Source: Flavobacterium sp. AG291 (GTDB lineage Bacteria; Bacteroidota; Bacteroidia; Flavobacteriales; Flavobacteriaceae). From it: a stretch of 64,000 bases of DNA. The first letter of the stretch is position 1; every line of letters begins with the position of its first letter. The notes below the pieces were generated by a model. It worked only from the letters and a program-made list of their open reading frames with translations. It was not told the origin of the DNA and did no database searches. The position numbers were made by a program, and so were the translations under genes. The stretch lies in the NCBI RefSeq assembly GCF_003350375.1, contig NZ_QQAR01000015.1:1-64000 (forward strand). The letters run 5' to 3'. This document shows, one piece after another, positions 26,041-34,443 of this stretch.

Positions 26041-26265
26041 TTTATTTTTTTATTGCGAATTACGGGCAAAGCCGTAATCTATTTTATGATATATATCAGG
26101 TTCTTTTGCCCTCCTGACGAAGGAAATGTCATGAGATTCTTCGACTCCGCTGTGCTGCGCTCAGAATGACACAATGTACGTCATTGCGAGCGAAATGAAA
26201 TGGAAGCGTGGCAATCTCTTTTAGATTGCTTCCTACCTCGCAGTGACGAGTAAACAGCAACTCAG
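26041..26265. repeat. Intergenic REP-like inverted repeats
   Basis: Two adjacent hairpin-forming units fill the gap. The first (about 26128-26170) has GTCATGAGATTCT facing AGAATGAC. The second (26179-26248) pairs CGTCATTGCGAG with CTCGCAGTGACG and GCAATCT (26211-26217) with AGATTGC (26223-26229). Sequences of this CGTCATTGCGAG/AGATTGC type occur as dispersed repeats in many bacteria. GC is higher than in the neighbouring genes. Confidence 0.75.
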
Positions 26266-27696
26266 CTACTTTGCTACTACCAGCCCCAACTTCTTTGCTC
26301 TCTCCATCATAAAAGCGTAAGCCGACTCATAATCGTTATGTATCTCTCCTTCCAGTATGGCTTCTTTAATGGCTTCTTTTAGTACTCCAATCTCCCTTGA
26401 TGGTTTCAGGTTAAAGATCTCCATAATTTCTTCTCCTGTAATAGGTGGCTGGAAATTACGTACATGATCGCGTTCTTCAACTTCAACTATCTTTTGGCGT
26501 ACGATCTTAAAGTTATTATGGTATTTCTTGAATTTAGCAGCATTTTTAGTAGTAATGTCTGCTTCACAAAGAATCATAAGGTCTTCTACATCTTCACCGG
26601 CATCAAAAATAAGCCTGCGTACAGCCGAATCGGTTACGATATCCTGAGCCAGTACGATAGGTCGCGAACTCAGCATTACCATTTTAGAAACATATTTCAT
26701 TTTATGGTTCAACGGCATGTGTAATCTTTCGAAAAGCTTTTTTACCATTTTTCCACCCAAAAACTCATGGCCGTGGAATGTCCATCCCACTTTTTTGTGG
26801 AATTTCTTTGTTGGAGCCTTACCAATGTCATGCAATAAAGCCGACCATCGCAACCATACATCCTGTGTATTTGGTGCAATATTATCAACTACCTCAAGCG
26901 TATGGTAAAAGTTATCTTTATGGGTTTGACCTTCTACTTCCTCAACACCCTGAAGTGCGGTAAGTTCCGGTAATATTATATGCAATAGCCCAGTTTGATG
27001 AAGCAACTTGAATCCTACGGATGGCACATCAGACATCAGTATCTTATTCAGTTCATCAACAATGCGTTCGCCGGAAATGATATTAATACGTTCTTTATTT
27101 CTGGTAATTGCATTAAGTGACTCTTCCTCAATCGTAAAGTTTAGCTGCGATGCAAAACGTATGGCACGCATCATTCGCAGTGGGTCGTCACTGTACGTGA
27201 TGTCAGGATTAAGCGGAGTACGGATTATTTTATTCTTCAGGTCTTCAACACCGCCAAAAGGGTCAACCAGTTCACCAAAATTATCAGGAGATAATGACAA
27301 TGCTAATGCATTGATGGTAAAATCGCGACGGTTTTGGTCGTCTTCCAGAGTTCCTGTTTCCACAATTGGGTTTCGGCTGTCTCTGTTGTATGACTCTTTG
27401 CGTGCGCCAACAAACTCGATGTCAATGTCTTCAAAACGAAGCATGGCGGTACCATAACTTTTAAATACCTGAACTTTAGGTTTGTTAGGAAGCAGGGAAG
27501 ATACTTTTTCGGCAAGGTCGATACCACTGCCAACAGCAACAATATCAATGTCTTTTTTGAAATCCCTTTGTAAAAGAAAATCCCTTACAAAACCGCCAAT
27601 AACATAACTGTGTACGTTAAGTTCTCCGGCAGCCTGCGAGGTAATGTCAAATATCCTGTTATTTAGCGCTTCTTTATATGAAGTTTTGTTTTCCAT
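26266..27696 (-). CDS. CCA tRNA nucleotidyltransferase / poly(A) polymerase family with HD domain
   Basis: A 476-residue cytoplasmic enzyme that adds or repairs the 3' CCA of tRNA. The head domain has [24 protein letters not shown], with the G-G-x-V-R-D motif near 34-40 and the catalytic DxD near 49-51. It is followed by [16 protein letters not shown] and [17 protein letters not shown]. An HD phosphohydrolase-type domain follows ([16 protein letters not shown], His289-Asp290), as in Bacteroidota CCA-adding enzymes. It overlaps the upstream tsaC-like gene by one base, so both tRNA-maturation genes are co-transcribed. Confidence 0.93.
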   Translation of the reverse strand: MENKTSYKEALNNRIFDITSQAAGELNVHSYVIGGFVRDFLLQRDFKKDIDIVAVGSGIDLAEKVSSLLPNKPKVQVFKSYGTAMLRFEDIDIEFVGARKESYNRDSRNPIVETGTLEDDQNRRDFTINALALSLSPDNFGELVDPFGGVEDLKNKIIRTPLNPDITYSDDPLRMMRAIRFASQLNFTIEEESLNAITRNKERINIISGERIVDELNKILMSDVPSVGFKLLHQTGLLHIILPELTALQGVEEVEGQTHKDNFYHTLEVVDNIAPNTQDVWLRWSALLHDIGKAPTKKFHKKVGWTFHGHEFLGGKMVKKLFERLHMPLNHKMKYVSKMVMLSSRPIVLAQDIVTDSAVRRLIFDAGEDVEDLMILCEADITTKNAAKFKKYHNNFKIVRQKIVEVEERDHVRNFQPPITGEEIMEIFNLKPSREIGVLKEAIKEAILEGEIHNDYESAYAFMMERAKKLGLVVAK

Positions 27697-28271
27697 TAAG
27701 GTCGTATCACTTTAACCTGTAAATCATTACCAAGTTTTATAATGGTAGATGGTTTAGCGGCAATTTTATCGTGGTGCAAATTTACGATATAGTCTACGCC
27801 GTCCAAAATATGATGATCAATTTCTTTAAAAGAATTAGGGGTAGGTCTGCCGCTGATGTTTGCCGAAGTAGAAACCAATGGTTTTTTCATGCGTTCCATC
27901 AGTTTGTAGCAAAAAGGTTCTTTTACCAGACGCACGCCCAATGTTTTGTCTTCTGCAATAATATTAGGAGCCACATTACGTGGGTTATCCAGTATAAGCG
28001 TAGTAGGTTTTTCCGAAAGATCTAGTATCTGCCATGCCACTTCGGGTATCTGGCTGAAAACCGTATGCATCATACGATCAGAGTTCATAAGCACAATCAT
28101 GCTTTTGGTCTCTTCACGCTGTTTTAAAGCATATATTTTTTTGATTGCTTCTGGATTGGTAGCATCACAGCCTATTCCCCAAACCGTATCGGTAGGGTAA
28201 AGGATGATTCCGCCATTTTTAATTACTTCAAAAGCGTTGTGTACTTCGGTGTTTATATCGGGAGTGCTCAT
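27696..28271 (-). CDS. L-threonylcarbamoyladenylate synthase (TsaC/YrdC/Sua5 family)
   Basis: A 191-residue cytoplasmic enzyme making threonylcarbamoyl-AMP, precursor of t6A37 in tRNA. It shows the family motifs [36 protein letters not shown]-type region replaced by [43 protein letters not shown] and a terminal [17 protein letters not shown]. It is the short, YrdC-only form. It lies 6 bases downstream of a small secreted-protein gene and overlaps the CCA enzyme gene by one base; a tRNA-modification operon is likely. Confidence 0.93.
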   Translation of the reverse strand: MSTPDINTEVHNAFEVIKNGGIILYPTDTVWGIGCDATNPEAIKKIYALKQREETKSMIVLMNSDRMMHTVFSQIPEVAWQILDLSEKPTTLILDNPRNVAPNIIAEDKTLGVRLVKEPFCYKLMERMKKPLVSTSANISGRPTPNSFKEIDHHILDGVDYIVNLHHDKIAAKPSTIIKLGNDLQVKVIRP

Positions 28272-28277
28272 ATTATT

Positions 28278-28742
28278 TTACATATCAAGATTTTGAATCA
28301 TATATCTTACCATATTGATATCTCCATCGGTTATTTCTGTAGATTTATTTATAGATATTACTATTGCGTGGTTATCTTTCATTATGCACCACCACGTCCA
28401 GTAATCATCATCTTTTTTTATTCGCCCTTCAAATAAATCATCAAATTTAGATTTATAATTTGCAAAATCTTCTCTTTTTATTCCTGTAAATTCAGAGAGT
28501 TTAAGGATTAATTTCCCGGTCTCAGTCTTATTTTCAAAAAAATAGCTGCTTAAGGTTATATCGATATTTCCTTCAGGATCCATAAAACTTACCGTTTCGC
28601 TTTTATCGGCTTTTACTATATAATGTTTTGGATAGTAAATGCCATATTCTTTGCTTTCCGGACGATAGTAAGTCATTGTTGTTTGACTAACGACTTTAAT
28701 TGAAAATAAAAGTAATAAAGTGCAAAGCAGTCCAAGTTTCAT
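28278..28742 (-). CDS. Small exported protein of unknown function
   Basis: A 154-residue protein with signal peptide ([20 protein letters not shown]). The mature part is mixed alpha/beta (YYRPESKEYGIYYPKHYIVKADKSETVSFMDPEGNIDITLSSYF, then WTWWCIMKDNHAIVISINKSTEITDGDINMVRYMIQNLDM). This resembles proteins that interrogate an exponential-looking stress profile in other families only superficially; I do not recognise it. It starts 2 bases after the aminotransferase gene stop and lies 6 bases before the tsaC-like gene, so it sits in the middle of an apparent operon. Confidence 0.7.
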   Translation of the reverse strand: MKLGLLCTLLLLFSIKVVSQTTMTYYRPESKEYGIYYPKHYIVKADKSETVSFMDPEGNIDITLSSYFFENKTETGKLILKLSEFTGIKREDFANYKSKFDDLFEGRIKKDDDYWTWWCIMKDNHAIVISINKSTEITDGDINMVRYMIQNLDM

Positions 28743-28744
28743 AT

Positions 28745-29848
28745 CTATTTGTAATTATTCATTGCATCAACAACTTTTTGTACTTCTTCTGCTGTAAGCA
28801 CTGGGCTTATAGGCAGACTCAATACTTCACGGTGTATCTGCTCAGTTATTGGCAAAGATAATCCATTTAGTTGAGGATATGCCGCTTGTTTGTGTGGCGG
28901 GATAGGATAGTGGATCAGGGTATGAATATCATTCTCTTTTAGATACTGTTGTAGTTTATCCCTGTCGGCCGTACGGACTACGAATAAGTGCCAAACGTGT
29001 TCATTGCTGTTTAGGGGTAACTCAGGTAGTAGTATAGCAGGGTTATTTATATTATCAATATAATATTTAGCTATGGCTTTTCGTGTGTCGTTTTCGGTGT
29101 CAAGATGCTTCAGTTTTTCGTCTAGCACTGCTGCCTGCATCTCGTCAAGCCTTGAGTTAAGTCCCTGATACTTGTTTACATATTTCTCTTCAGAACCATA
29201 ATTGGCCAATGCTCTTATGGTTTTGGCAAGAACATCATCATTAGTAGTAACAGCTCCTGCATCGCCTAATGCACCAAGATTTTTTCCGGGATAAAAACTA
29301 AAACCCGCAGCATCACCCAAATTTCCGGTCATAATACCATTCCATTCGGCACCAATCGCCTGTGCATTGTCTTCAATAATTTTCAGTTTATGCTTTTGAG
29401 CAAGTGCTGTAAGTTCGTCGCTAAAAACCACCAGGCCATACAAGTGCACTACCATTATTGCCTTTGTTTTCGGAGTGATTTTCTCTTCTATTTTGGCAAT
29501 ATCAATATTATAAGTTTTAATATCAGGTTCTACCAGAACGGGTATAAGATTATTGTCGGTTAGGGCAAGTAAAGAAGCTATGTATGTGTTTGCCGGAACA
29601 ATCACTTCATCTTCTGGCTGCATAAAGCCCATCTCAATATACGCTTTAAAAATAAGGCGTAGTGCATCTAATCCATTTGCAACGCCTATGCTATGCTTTG
29701 CGCCTATGTAATGAGATAGATTTTTTTCAAACTGTTTTACTTCTTCACCCAGTAGATACCAGCCGCTTCTGAAGGCTTTGAGCAATCGTGATTCTATTTC
29801 CTCCTGATGAAGAAGATTTATTTTTTGCAGATCTAGAAATTTTATCAT
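28745..29848 (-). CDS. DegT/DnrJ/EryC1/StrS family aminotransferase
   Basis: A 367-residue PLP enzyme that transaminates keto-sugar nucleotides. It has the family's [36 protein letters not shown], the [16 protein letters not shown] block, [10 protein letters not shown] (the Asp that binds PLP N1) and the Schiff-base Lys189 in [16 protein letters not shown]. It ends with [12 protein letters not shown] and LPLSP-like elements. It most resembles FdtB/QdtB-type 3-aminosugar transaminases, but isomerase and acetyltransferase partners are not adjacent. It fits the glycan gene cluster that begins just to its right. Confidence 0.92.
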   Translation of the reverse strand: MIKFLDLQKINLLHQEEIESRLLKAFRSGWYLLGEEVKQFEKNLSHYIGAKHSIGVANGLDALRLIFKAYIEMGFMQPEDEVIVPANTYIASLLALTDNNLIPVLVEPDIKTYNIDIAKIEEKITPKTKAIMVVHLYGLVVFSDELTALAQKHKLKIIEDNAQAIGAEWNGIMTGNLGDAAGFSFYPGKNLGALGDAGAVTTNDDVLAKTIRALANYGSEEKYVNKYQGLNSRLDEMQAAVLDEKLKHLDTENDTRKAIAKYYIDNINNPAILLPELPLNSNEHVWHLFVVRTADRDKLQQYLKENDIHTLIHYPIPPHKQAAYPQLNGLSLPITEQIHREVLSLPISPVLTAEEVQKVVDAMNNYK

Positions 29849-30054
29849 TAAAGGCGTTTTTTCTGAGTGTAAAAATAAGGCTTTTAGTTAATACAGGCTT
29901 TGATGGTTTAGTGTTTGATAGCTAGTTGGTTATGTTTTTGTAGAATTAAATTGGCAGGATAATTTATTTTATAATAAAGTAAAGTTATTTTTAAACGTAA
30001 TTATGTTAAAAAAGATTATTTTCGCCGCCCAAACAATTTAATCTTTTTACCATA

Positions 30055-30909
30055 ATGGTATACGACTGCTTTATCTTTTTCAACGAGTTAGACTTGTTGG
30101 AAATAAGGCTCAACGAAATGGACTCAGTAGTGGATAAGTTCGTTATAGTTGAAGCCGACAGGACGTTTCAGAATGATGCCAAGCCTTTTATTTTCGAGCA
30201 AAATAAAGAGCGGTATGCAAAATTTTTGCATAAAATCATTCATGTGAAATTAACAAAATATCCGTTATTTATTCCTGTAATTAATCCTTTTTCGCCTTGG
30301 AAACTGGAGTTTTATCAACGAAACAGCATACTTAAAGGTCTTAAAGGCTGTAAACCGGATGATGTTGTTCTAATTTCAGATATAGATGAGATCCCAAGAG
30401 CATCTGTTATCAAAGAATATCTGGAAAAGGGTATTGACAGGATATATGGATTAAAGATGGATATGTTCATGTACTTCTTTAATCATAAGCTTATCTATGA
30501 CAAAGAAAGCCGTATGACAAAAGAAGAGTCTGTAAACGGTATATGGTTTGGTACTGCTATGCTGCCTTACAAATTATTGAAACAAACACCGGTTAGGATT
30601 CGCAAAACGCTAATGCGTACTCTCCGTAGAAAACAAGTGTATGATATTATTCCTAATGCAGGCTGGCATTTTACATTTATGGGAGGCTTTAACAAGATTA
30701 AGCAAAAACTGGAAGCCTTTTCGCATACTGAATATAATCTCGACAGGATAAAGGATGAGAACTTTATCAATGATTGTCTTTGTAGTGGAAAAGATATATT
30801 GGGGAGAAACATGGAATTTCAGGTAATGCCTACGATTGAAAGCTTACCAGAGTATCTTAAGCGTGAAGAGGTACAGCAAAAGTTCTCAGAACATTTTTAT
30901 AAGCGATAA
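30055..30909 (+). CDS. Glycosyltransferase family 17 protein
   Basis: A 284-residue cytoplasmic transferase resembling GT17 beta-1,4-N-acetylglucosaminyltransferases: MVYDCFIFFNELDLLEIRLNEMDSVVDKFVIVEADRTFQ, then RNSILKGLKGCKPDDVVLISDIDEIP with the DxDE metal-binding motif, and GWHFTFMGGFNKIKQKLEAFSHTEYN. Bacterial members act in LPS or polysaccharide assembly; the acceptor is unknown. It converges on the DUF5672 gene and shares a bidirectional terminator with it. Confidence 0.9.
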   Translation: MVYDCFIFFNELDLLEIRLNEMDSVVDKFVIVEADRTFQNDAKPFIFEQNKERYAKFLHKIIHVKLTKYPLFIPVINPFSPWKLEFYQRNSILKGLKGCKPDDVVLISDIDEIPRASVIKEYLEKGIDRIYGLKMDMFMYFFNHKLIYDKESRMTKEESVNGIWFGTAMLPYKLLKQTPVRIRKTLMRTLRRKQVYDIIPNAGWHFTFMGGFNKIKQKLEAFSHTEYNLDRIKDENFINDCLCSGKDILGRNMEFQVMPTIESLPEYLKREEVQQKFSEHFYKR

Positions 30910-30934
30910 AAAAGCGGGTTTTAACCCGCTTTTT
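30909..30934. terminator. Bidirectional terminator overlapping the end of the DUF5672 gene
   Basis: A perfect 12-bp stem (30909-30920 and 30923-30934, AAAAAGCGGGTT/AACCCGCTTTTT) with a 2-base loop. The stop codon of the minus-strand gene (30921-30923) lies in the loop, so the right arm is also coding. Confidence 0.88.
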
Positions 30935-31706
30935 GCATTTTATCAATTATTGGTGTCCAAAATTCTTTTACTTTACGATTGTAAAACCTATGGCTTGCAA
31001 AAGGTAATTTTTTACCGTTAAGCTTATAGGCAATATCCGGTTTCCTGTCCATCGCGAAGCCCACGGCTTCAGTATAGGCTGGAATCTTCATTTCGGTAAG
31101 TGCAGGTGCAACCAGAGAGAAATATACATCTTCAATATGATGGCTCAAATCGTTAGGATTTGCCAAACAATATTCAATATTATCTTTTTGTTCATTAACA
31201 ATGCGTTGCATGGTTGAAACTTTTCGTAGCGAGAAACCTCCATTGCCAACCTTAAAGAAATGCTCTGTTCTCTTTTTCTTCTTTTTAAAGCTGTTATTTA
31301 TATTTAATAATAACTTAGTTATGGCAGTTTGCTTAGATGCGATCCAGGGTGCACCTATATAGTCATATCCTTTACTGCACCAGTACTCCAGCTGGTCATC
31401 AAAAACGAAAACATCTGTCTGGCAAATTAACAGATATTCATACTCATTAAAGCTGTTATAAAACACTTCTGAAAGCATAAGCTTATTGTATCCTGCAATT
31501 CCTTTGAAATAACTGTCTTCAAAGCGATGTATGGTATAATGTACCGGAGCGAGAATGCTGTTTAACGGTGTAATGTCTAAATGCTCAGGACAGGCAATGG
31601 CAAACGGATGCTGGTGTAACATCTTAACAGACCTTTTTAGGGACAGCATCTCATTATCGTCAAGATTTGTTTTGTAGATGGGTACTACAACTATTGCTTT
31701 TTTCAT
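30921..31706 (-). CDS. DUF5672 family protein (glycosyltransferase-like)
   Basis: A 261-residue protein matching DUF5672, seen next to glycosyltransferases in polysaccharide clusters. It has KAIVVVPIYKTNLDDNEMLSLKRSV, FKGIAGYNKLMLSEVFYNSFNEYEYLLICQTDVFVFDDQLEYW (DVFVF acting as the DxD-like element), DYIGAPWIA and FKVGNGGFSLRKVSTM. The fold suggests a GT-A transferase, but no activity has been assigned in the family that I know of. It starts 3 bases after the stop of the rhamnosyltransferase-like gene, so the two form one unit. Confidence 0.85.
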   Translation of the reverse strand: MKKAIVVVPIYKTNLDDNEMLSLKRSVKMLHQHPFAIACPEHLDITPLNSILAPVHYTIHRFEDSYFKGIAGYNKLMLSEVFYNSFNEYEYLLICQTDVFVFDDQLEYWCSKGYDYIGAPWIASKQTAITKLLLNINNSFKKKKKRTEHFFKVGNGGFSLRKVSTMQRIVNEQKDNIEYCLANPNDLSHHIEDVYFSLVAPALTEMKIPAYTEAVGFAMDRKPDIAYKLNGKKLPFASHRFYNRKVKEFWTPIIDKMQKAG

Positions 31707-31709
31707 TAG

Positions 31710-32564
31710 TTATTGCTTTAATTTATAGATGCCCAGGGCTTTTTTAAATGATTTATTAAACAGAACCCATTTTACATATAGCTCATTTTTAAAGCTTGTC
31801 CATGCCCATTTGCTATGGGATAATATTTCGTTTGTAATAGTAGCTTTCATGTCATCTGAAACGATAAATTCATCATTTACGCTTTCCCATGGAATATTGC
31901 CATATCCATCAAATTCATTTACTTTATTCTTTTCGTGTATGATAGACATCCATAATCTTTTTCCGGTAATTTGTTTTACACGGGTTTCTTTTTTCCAATG
32001 GTTATGATCGTTAGCCCAAACAGTTTTAGGGTTTTCATTCCTCTCTATAAGGCTAATAAAAGGATTAAAGATATGCTCTTTTTTGCCCAGCATAATAACT
32101 GGTTTTATCTGTAATGAATAACCATTTATAATATCTATAGCCATATAATCCTGACTGGCAAATTGTTTTTGGACTTCGTCTATGAAGTTCTTGCTTATAC
32201 AATCATCATTATCAATACGTGATGTAATAAGATAAGGTTTGTCTGCCGCCTCTACTGTGATGACTTTGTTGATTTCCGGGTAGAAGGCAGGCATACCGTC
32301 AATGTAAAAAACGCGAATATTGGATTGCTTACCAATAATGGCTTCTATCTTATTTTTATAGGTTTGAGGTGTTGTAGTGTCAAAGTAAATAAGCCACGTA
32401 AAATTTTTATTGGTCTGTGCTGCAACCGACGGAAAACAAAAGTTTTCAAAAAGCCACAGCCTGTGTTCAAGCCATTCATCTGTAAGCAGTGTTTCGTTGT
32501 TTTTAGTAACGTCCCACTTGGGGTTTTTAAGGTTAAAACGGGTAATGAGATAGTGATTGAACAT
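31710..32564 (-). CDS. Putative rhamnosyltransferase family protein
   Basis: A 284-residue protein from the ATG at 32564 (MFNHYLITRFNLKNPKWDV). This start is chosen because the family begins with this H.L.TRFN motif, and an upstream in-frame ATG would overlap the divergent gene's promoter and coding region. Further motifs are WLEHRLWLFENFCFPSVAAQTNKNFTWLIYFD and ITSRIDNDDCISKNFIDEVQ, where R-I-D-N-D-D is the nucleotide-sugar/metal site. The terminal region (ILSHSKWAWTSFKNELYVKWVLFNK) is basic and aromatic. It is assigned to the putative rhamnosyl transferase family (PF11316 type); the sugar is unproven. Confidence 0.8.
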   Translation of the reverse strand: MFNHYLITRFNLKNPKWDVTKNNETLLTDEWLEHRLWLFENFCFPSVAAQTNKNFTWLIYFDTTTPQTYKNKIEAIIGKQSNIRVFYIDGMPAFYPEINKVITVEAADKPYLITSRIDNDDCISKNFIDEVQKQFASQDYMAIDIINGYSLQIKPVIMLGKKEHIFNPFISLIERNENPKTVWANDHNHWKKETRVKQITGKRLWMSIIHEKNKVNEFDGYGNIPWESVNDEFIVSDDMKATITNEILSHSKWAWTSFKNELYVKWVLFNKSFKKALGIYKLKQ

Positions 32565-32604
32565 GTGCAGGCTTATTGTTTGGAGGGTAAAAATAAACCA
32601 ATTA

Positions 32605-32637
32605 TTTGAACTAAGAAATTCAAAATAGTTACTTTTG
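32605..32637 (+). promoter_or_regulatory. Flavobacterial promoter (TTTG - 21 bp - TACTTTTG)
   Basis: TTTG at 32605-32608 and TACTTTTG at 32630-32637 match the Bacteroidota -33/-7 consensus with a 21-bp spacer; the ATG follows about 20 bases later at 32658. Confidence 0.65.
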
Positions 32638-32657
32638 TATAAAATTGCAATTGCTGA

Positions 32658-33422
32658 ATGAACAAAGTCATACATCCGGAATTTCTTTCGCAGACTCAGG
32701 AAATAACAAATATTATTGAACATTTTGATGCTACGGGACAGCTTTTTGTAGATGGAAAACGAAATAAGATAAAACTGTTTGAGCTTGGGAATCGCACCGT
32801 TAATGTAAAGTCATTCAAAATTCCAAATTTCATCAACAAGATCGTTTATCGTTTTTTCAGGAAGTCAAAGGCACGCCGCTCATATGAGTTTGCCAATATA
32901 TTGCTTGAAAAAGGGATAGGAACTCCTCAACCCATTGCGTATTTTGAAAATCTTGCAACGTTTTCATTGCAGGATAGTTATTATATGAGTGAGCAGCTTG
33001 AAGCAGATCTTACGTTCAGACAGCTGATTGAAATACCTGATTATCCTGATCACAATAATATATTAAGGCAGTTTACGCGTTTCTCTTTTGAACTTCATGA
33101 AAAAGGAGTGGAGTTTCTGGATCATACTCCGGGTAATACGCTTATTAAAAAAACGGCAGAAGGAACATATGAATTCTTTTTGGTAGACCTGAACAGGATG
33201 GAATTTCATAATTCGATGTCTTTTGAACAAAGGATTATCAATATGGCAAAGTTAACGCCTGAAATTGCTCTCGTTGAAGTAATGAGCGATGAATATGCCA
33301 AACTTTATGGAAAGCCATATGAAGAGGTGTTGCAGCTAATGGTAAAGCATACACAATATTTTGCCAATAGATTCCACAGAAAACGCGCCCTTAAGCAAAA
33401 ACTTGGCCTGAAAAAAAAATAA
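32658..33422 (+). CDS. Lipopolysaccharide kinase (Kdo/WaaP) family protein
   Basis: A 254-residue cytoplasmic kinase-fold protein. It has VNVKSFKIPNFINKIVYRFFRKSKARRSYEFANILLEKGIGTPQPIAYFE (Lys for ATP, helix C region). The catalytic loop is FSFELHEKGVEFLDHTPGNTLIKK, where the Asp of LDHTPGN is the expected catalytic base, and FFLVDLNRMEF carries the metal-binding Asp. The C-terminus is basic (RFHRKRALKQKLGLKKK), fitting membrane or LPS contact. The family phosphorylates Kdo or heptose in the inner core. It is probably co-transcribed with the GT2 gene 100 bases downstream. Confidence 0.88.
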   Translation: MNKVIHPEFLSQTQEITNIIEHFDATGQLFVDGKRNKIKLFELGNRTVNVKSFKIPNFINKIVYRFFRKSKARRSYEFANILLEKGIGTPQPIAYFENLATFSLQDSYYMSEQLEADLTFRQLIEIPDYPDHNNILRQFTRFSFELHEKGVEFLDHTPGNTLIKKTAEGTYEFFLVDLNRMEFHNSMSFEQRIINMAKLTPEIALVEVMSDEYAKLYGKPYEEVLQLMVKHTQYFANRFHRKRALKQKLGLKKK

Positions 33423-33522
33423 TATCTTTGGGCTTCGAGAGTGCCTTAGGTTCTTAGTGACTTAGTTACTGAGGCAAAATCTAAGTAACTCAGCACATAA
33501 GTATCTAAGCAACGTAAAGAAA
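33423..33522. repeat. Intergenic spacer with degenerate short repeats
   Basis: Contains alternating near-copies of TTAGTGACTTAGTTACT and TAAGTAACTCAG, partly inverted, with nothing coding. The same kind of word (AAGTTACT/AGTAACTT) appears in the gap at 10390-10528. Confidence 0.5.
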
Positions 33523-34335
33523 ATGAAAGCATCTGTTATAATGAGTACCTATAATGCCGAGGCATGGCTTGAAAAAGTAATATGGGGCTTTAGTGTACAA
33601 ACCGAAAAAGATTTTGAGATTATTATTGCCGATGATGGTTCGGGGCCTAAAACAAAAGAACTTTTAGACAGGCTTCGTCAGGAGATTGATATGCCATTAG
33701 TGCATGTGTGGCAGGAAGATAATGGTTTTCAGAAATCACAGATACTTAATAAGGCAATTATGGCCTCTAACAGCGACTATCTTATTTTTACTGATGGCGA
33801 CTGTATTCCCCGTCAAGATTTTGTAGCTACACACATCAAATTCCGCGAGCCTGGTTATTTCCTGTCAGGTGGTTATTTTAAACTTCCTATGGATATTTCA
33901 ATAGCTATTGCTAAAGATGATATCGTTTCTCAAAGATGTTTTGATGTAAAATGGCTTACAGGTATGGGACTGCCGGATAAAAACAAGCTTAAGCTTTCTG
34001 CTAAAGGCTTTATGGCATCTTTCCTGAACTTTGTAACTCCTACTAAGGCTACTTGGAACGGGCATAATTCTTCAGGCTGGAAAACCGATCTGGTTTTTAT
34101 TAACGGTTTTAATCAGGAAATGCAATATGGTGGACAGGATCGCGAACTTGGCGAAAGGCTCTTTAATAAAGGGCTTAAATCAAAGCAAATACGATACAAT
34201 GCTGTTTGTGTTCATCTTGATCATAAAAGGGGTTATGTGAATGAAGAGACATGGAAGAAAAACTATGCTATTCGTAAAAATACCCGCGATAACAAAGTGA
34301 TTAAAACACCTGTAGGTATCGATTCTAACGAATAA
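33523..34335 (+). CDS. Glycosyltransferase family 2 protein
   Basis: A 270-residue GT-A transferase: MKASVIMSTYNAEAWLEKVIWGFSVQTEKDFEIIIADDGS with the DDGS donor motif near residues 35-41, YLIFTDGDCIPRQDFV with D-G-D-C metal site near 88-92, and GFNQEMQYGGQDRELGERLFNKG near the C-terminus, the galactosyltransferase-like block with the catalytic E/D. Lacking membrane segments, it acts at the cytoplasmic face. It likely adds a hexose to the lipooligosaccharide core, together with the neighbouring kinase and transferases. Confidence 0.93.
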   Translation: MKASVIMSTYNAEAWLEKVIWGFSVQTEKDFEIIIADDGSGPKTKELLDRLRQEIDMPLVHVWQEDNGFQKSQILNKAIMASNSDYLIFTDGDCIPRQDFVATHIKFREPGYFLSGGYFKLPMDISIAIAKDDIVSQRCFDVKWLTGMGLPDKNKLKLSAKGFMASFLNFVTPTKATWNGHNSSGWKTDLVFINGFNQEMQYGGQDRELGERLFNKGLKSKQIRYNAVCVHLDHKRGYVNEETWKKNYAIRKNTRDNKVIKTPVGIDSNE

Positions 34336-34364
34336 AGAAATATTAGGATTAGATAAAATTTATT

Positions 34365-34419
34365 GCCACAAACTAAATTAATCCACGATTCTCTTGTGTT
34401 AATTAATTTGGTTTGTGGC
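34365..34419. repeat. Intergenic palindrome between convergent genes
   Basis: Arms 34365-34382 and 34402-34419 (18 bp, GCCACAAACTAAATTAAT facing its complement) differ at one position and enclose 19 bases. No T-tract follows. It may act as a bidirectional terminator or belong to the same intergenic repeat type as 24616-24656 and 52065-52142. Confidence 0.65.
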
Positions 34420-34443
34420 AACTTAACTTATGCTATAGTTTTT

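Noticed and set aside
27008..27457. 149-codon plus-strand frame within the CCA-adding enzyme gene
   Set aside because: Antisense to conserved motifs ([11 protein letters not shown]) and Ser/Arg-rich without any recognisable family.
32565..32723. N-terminal extension of the rhamnosyltransferase-like protein to 32723
   Set aside because: The extra 53 residues lack family similarity and overlap the promoter and start of the divergent kinase gene.
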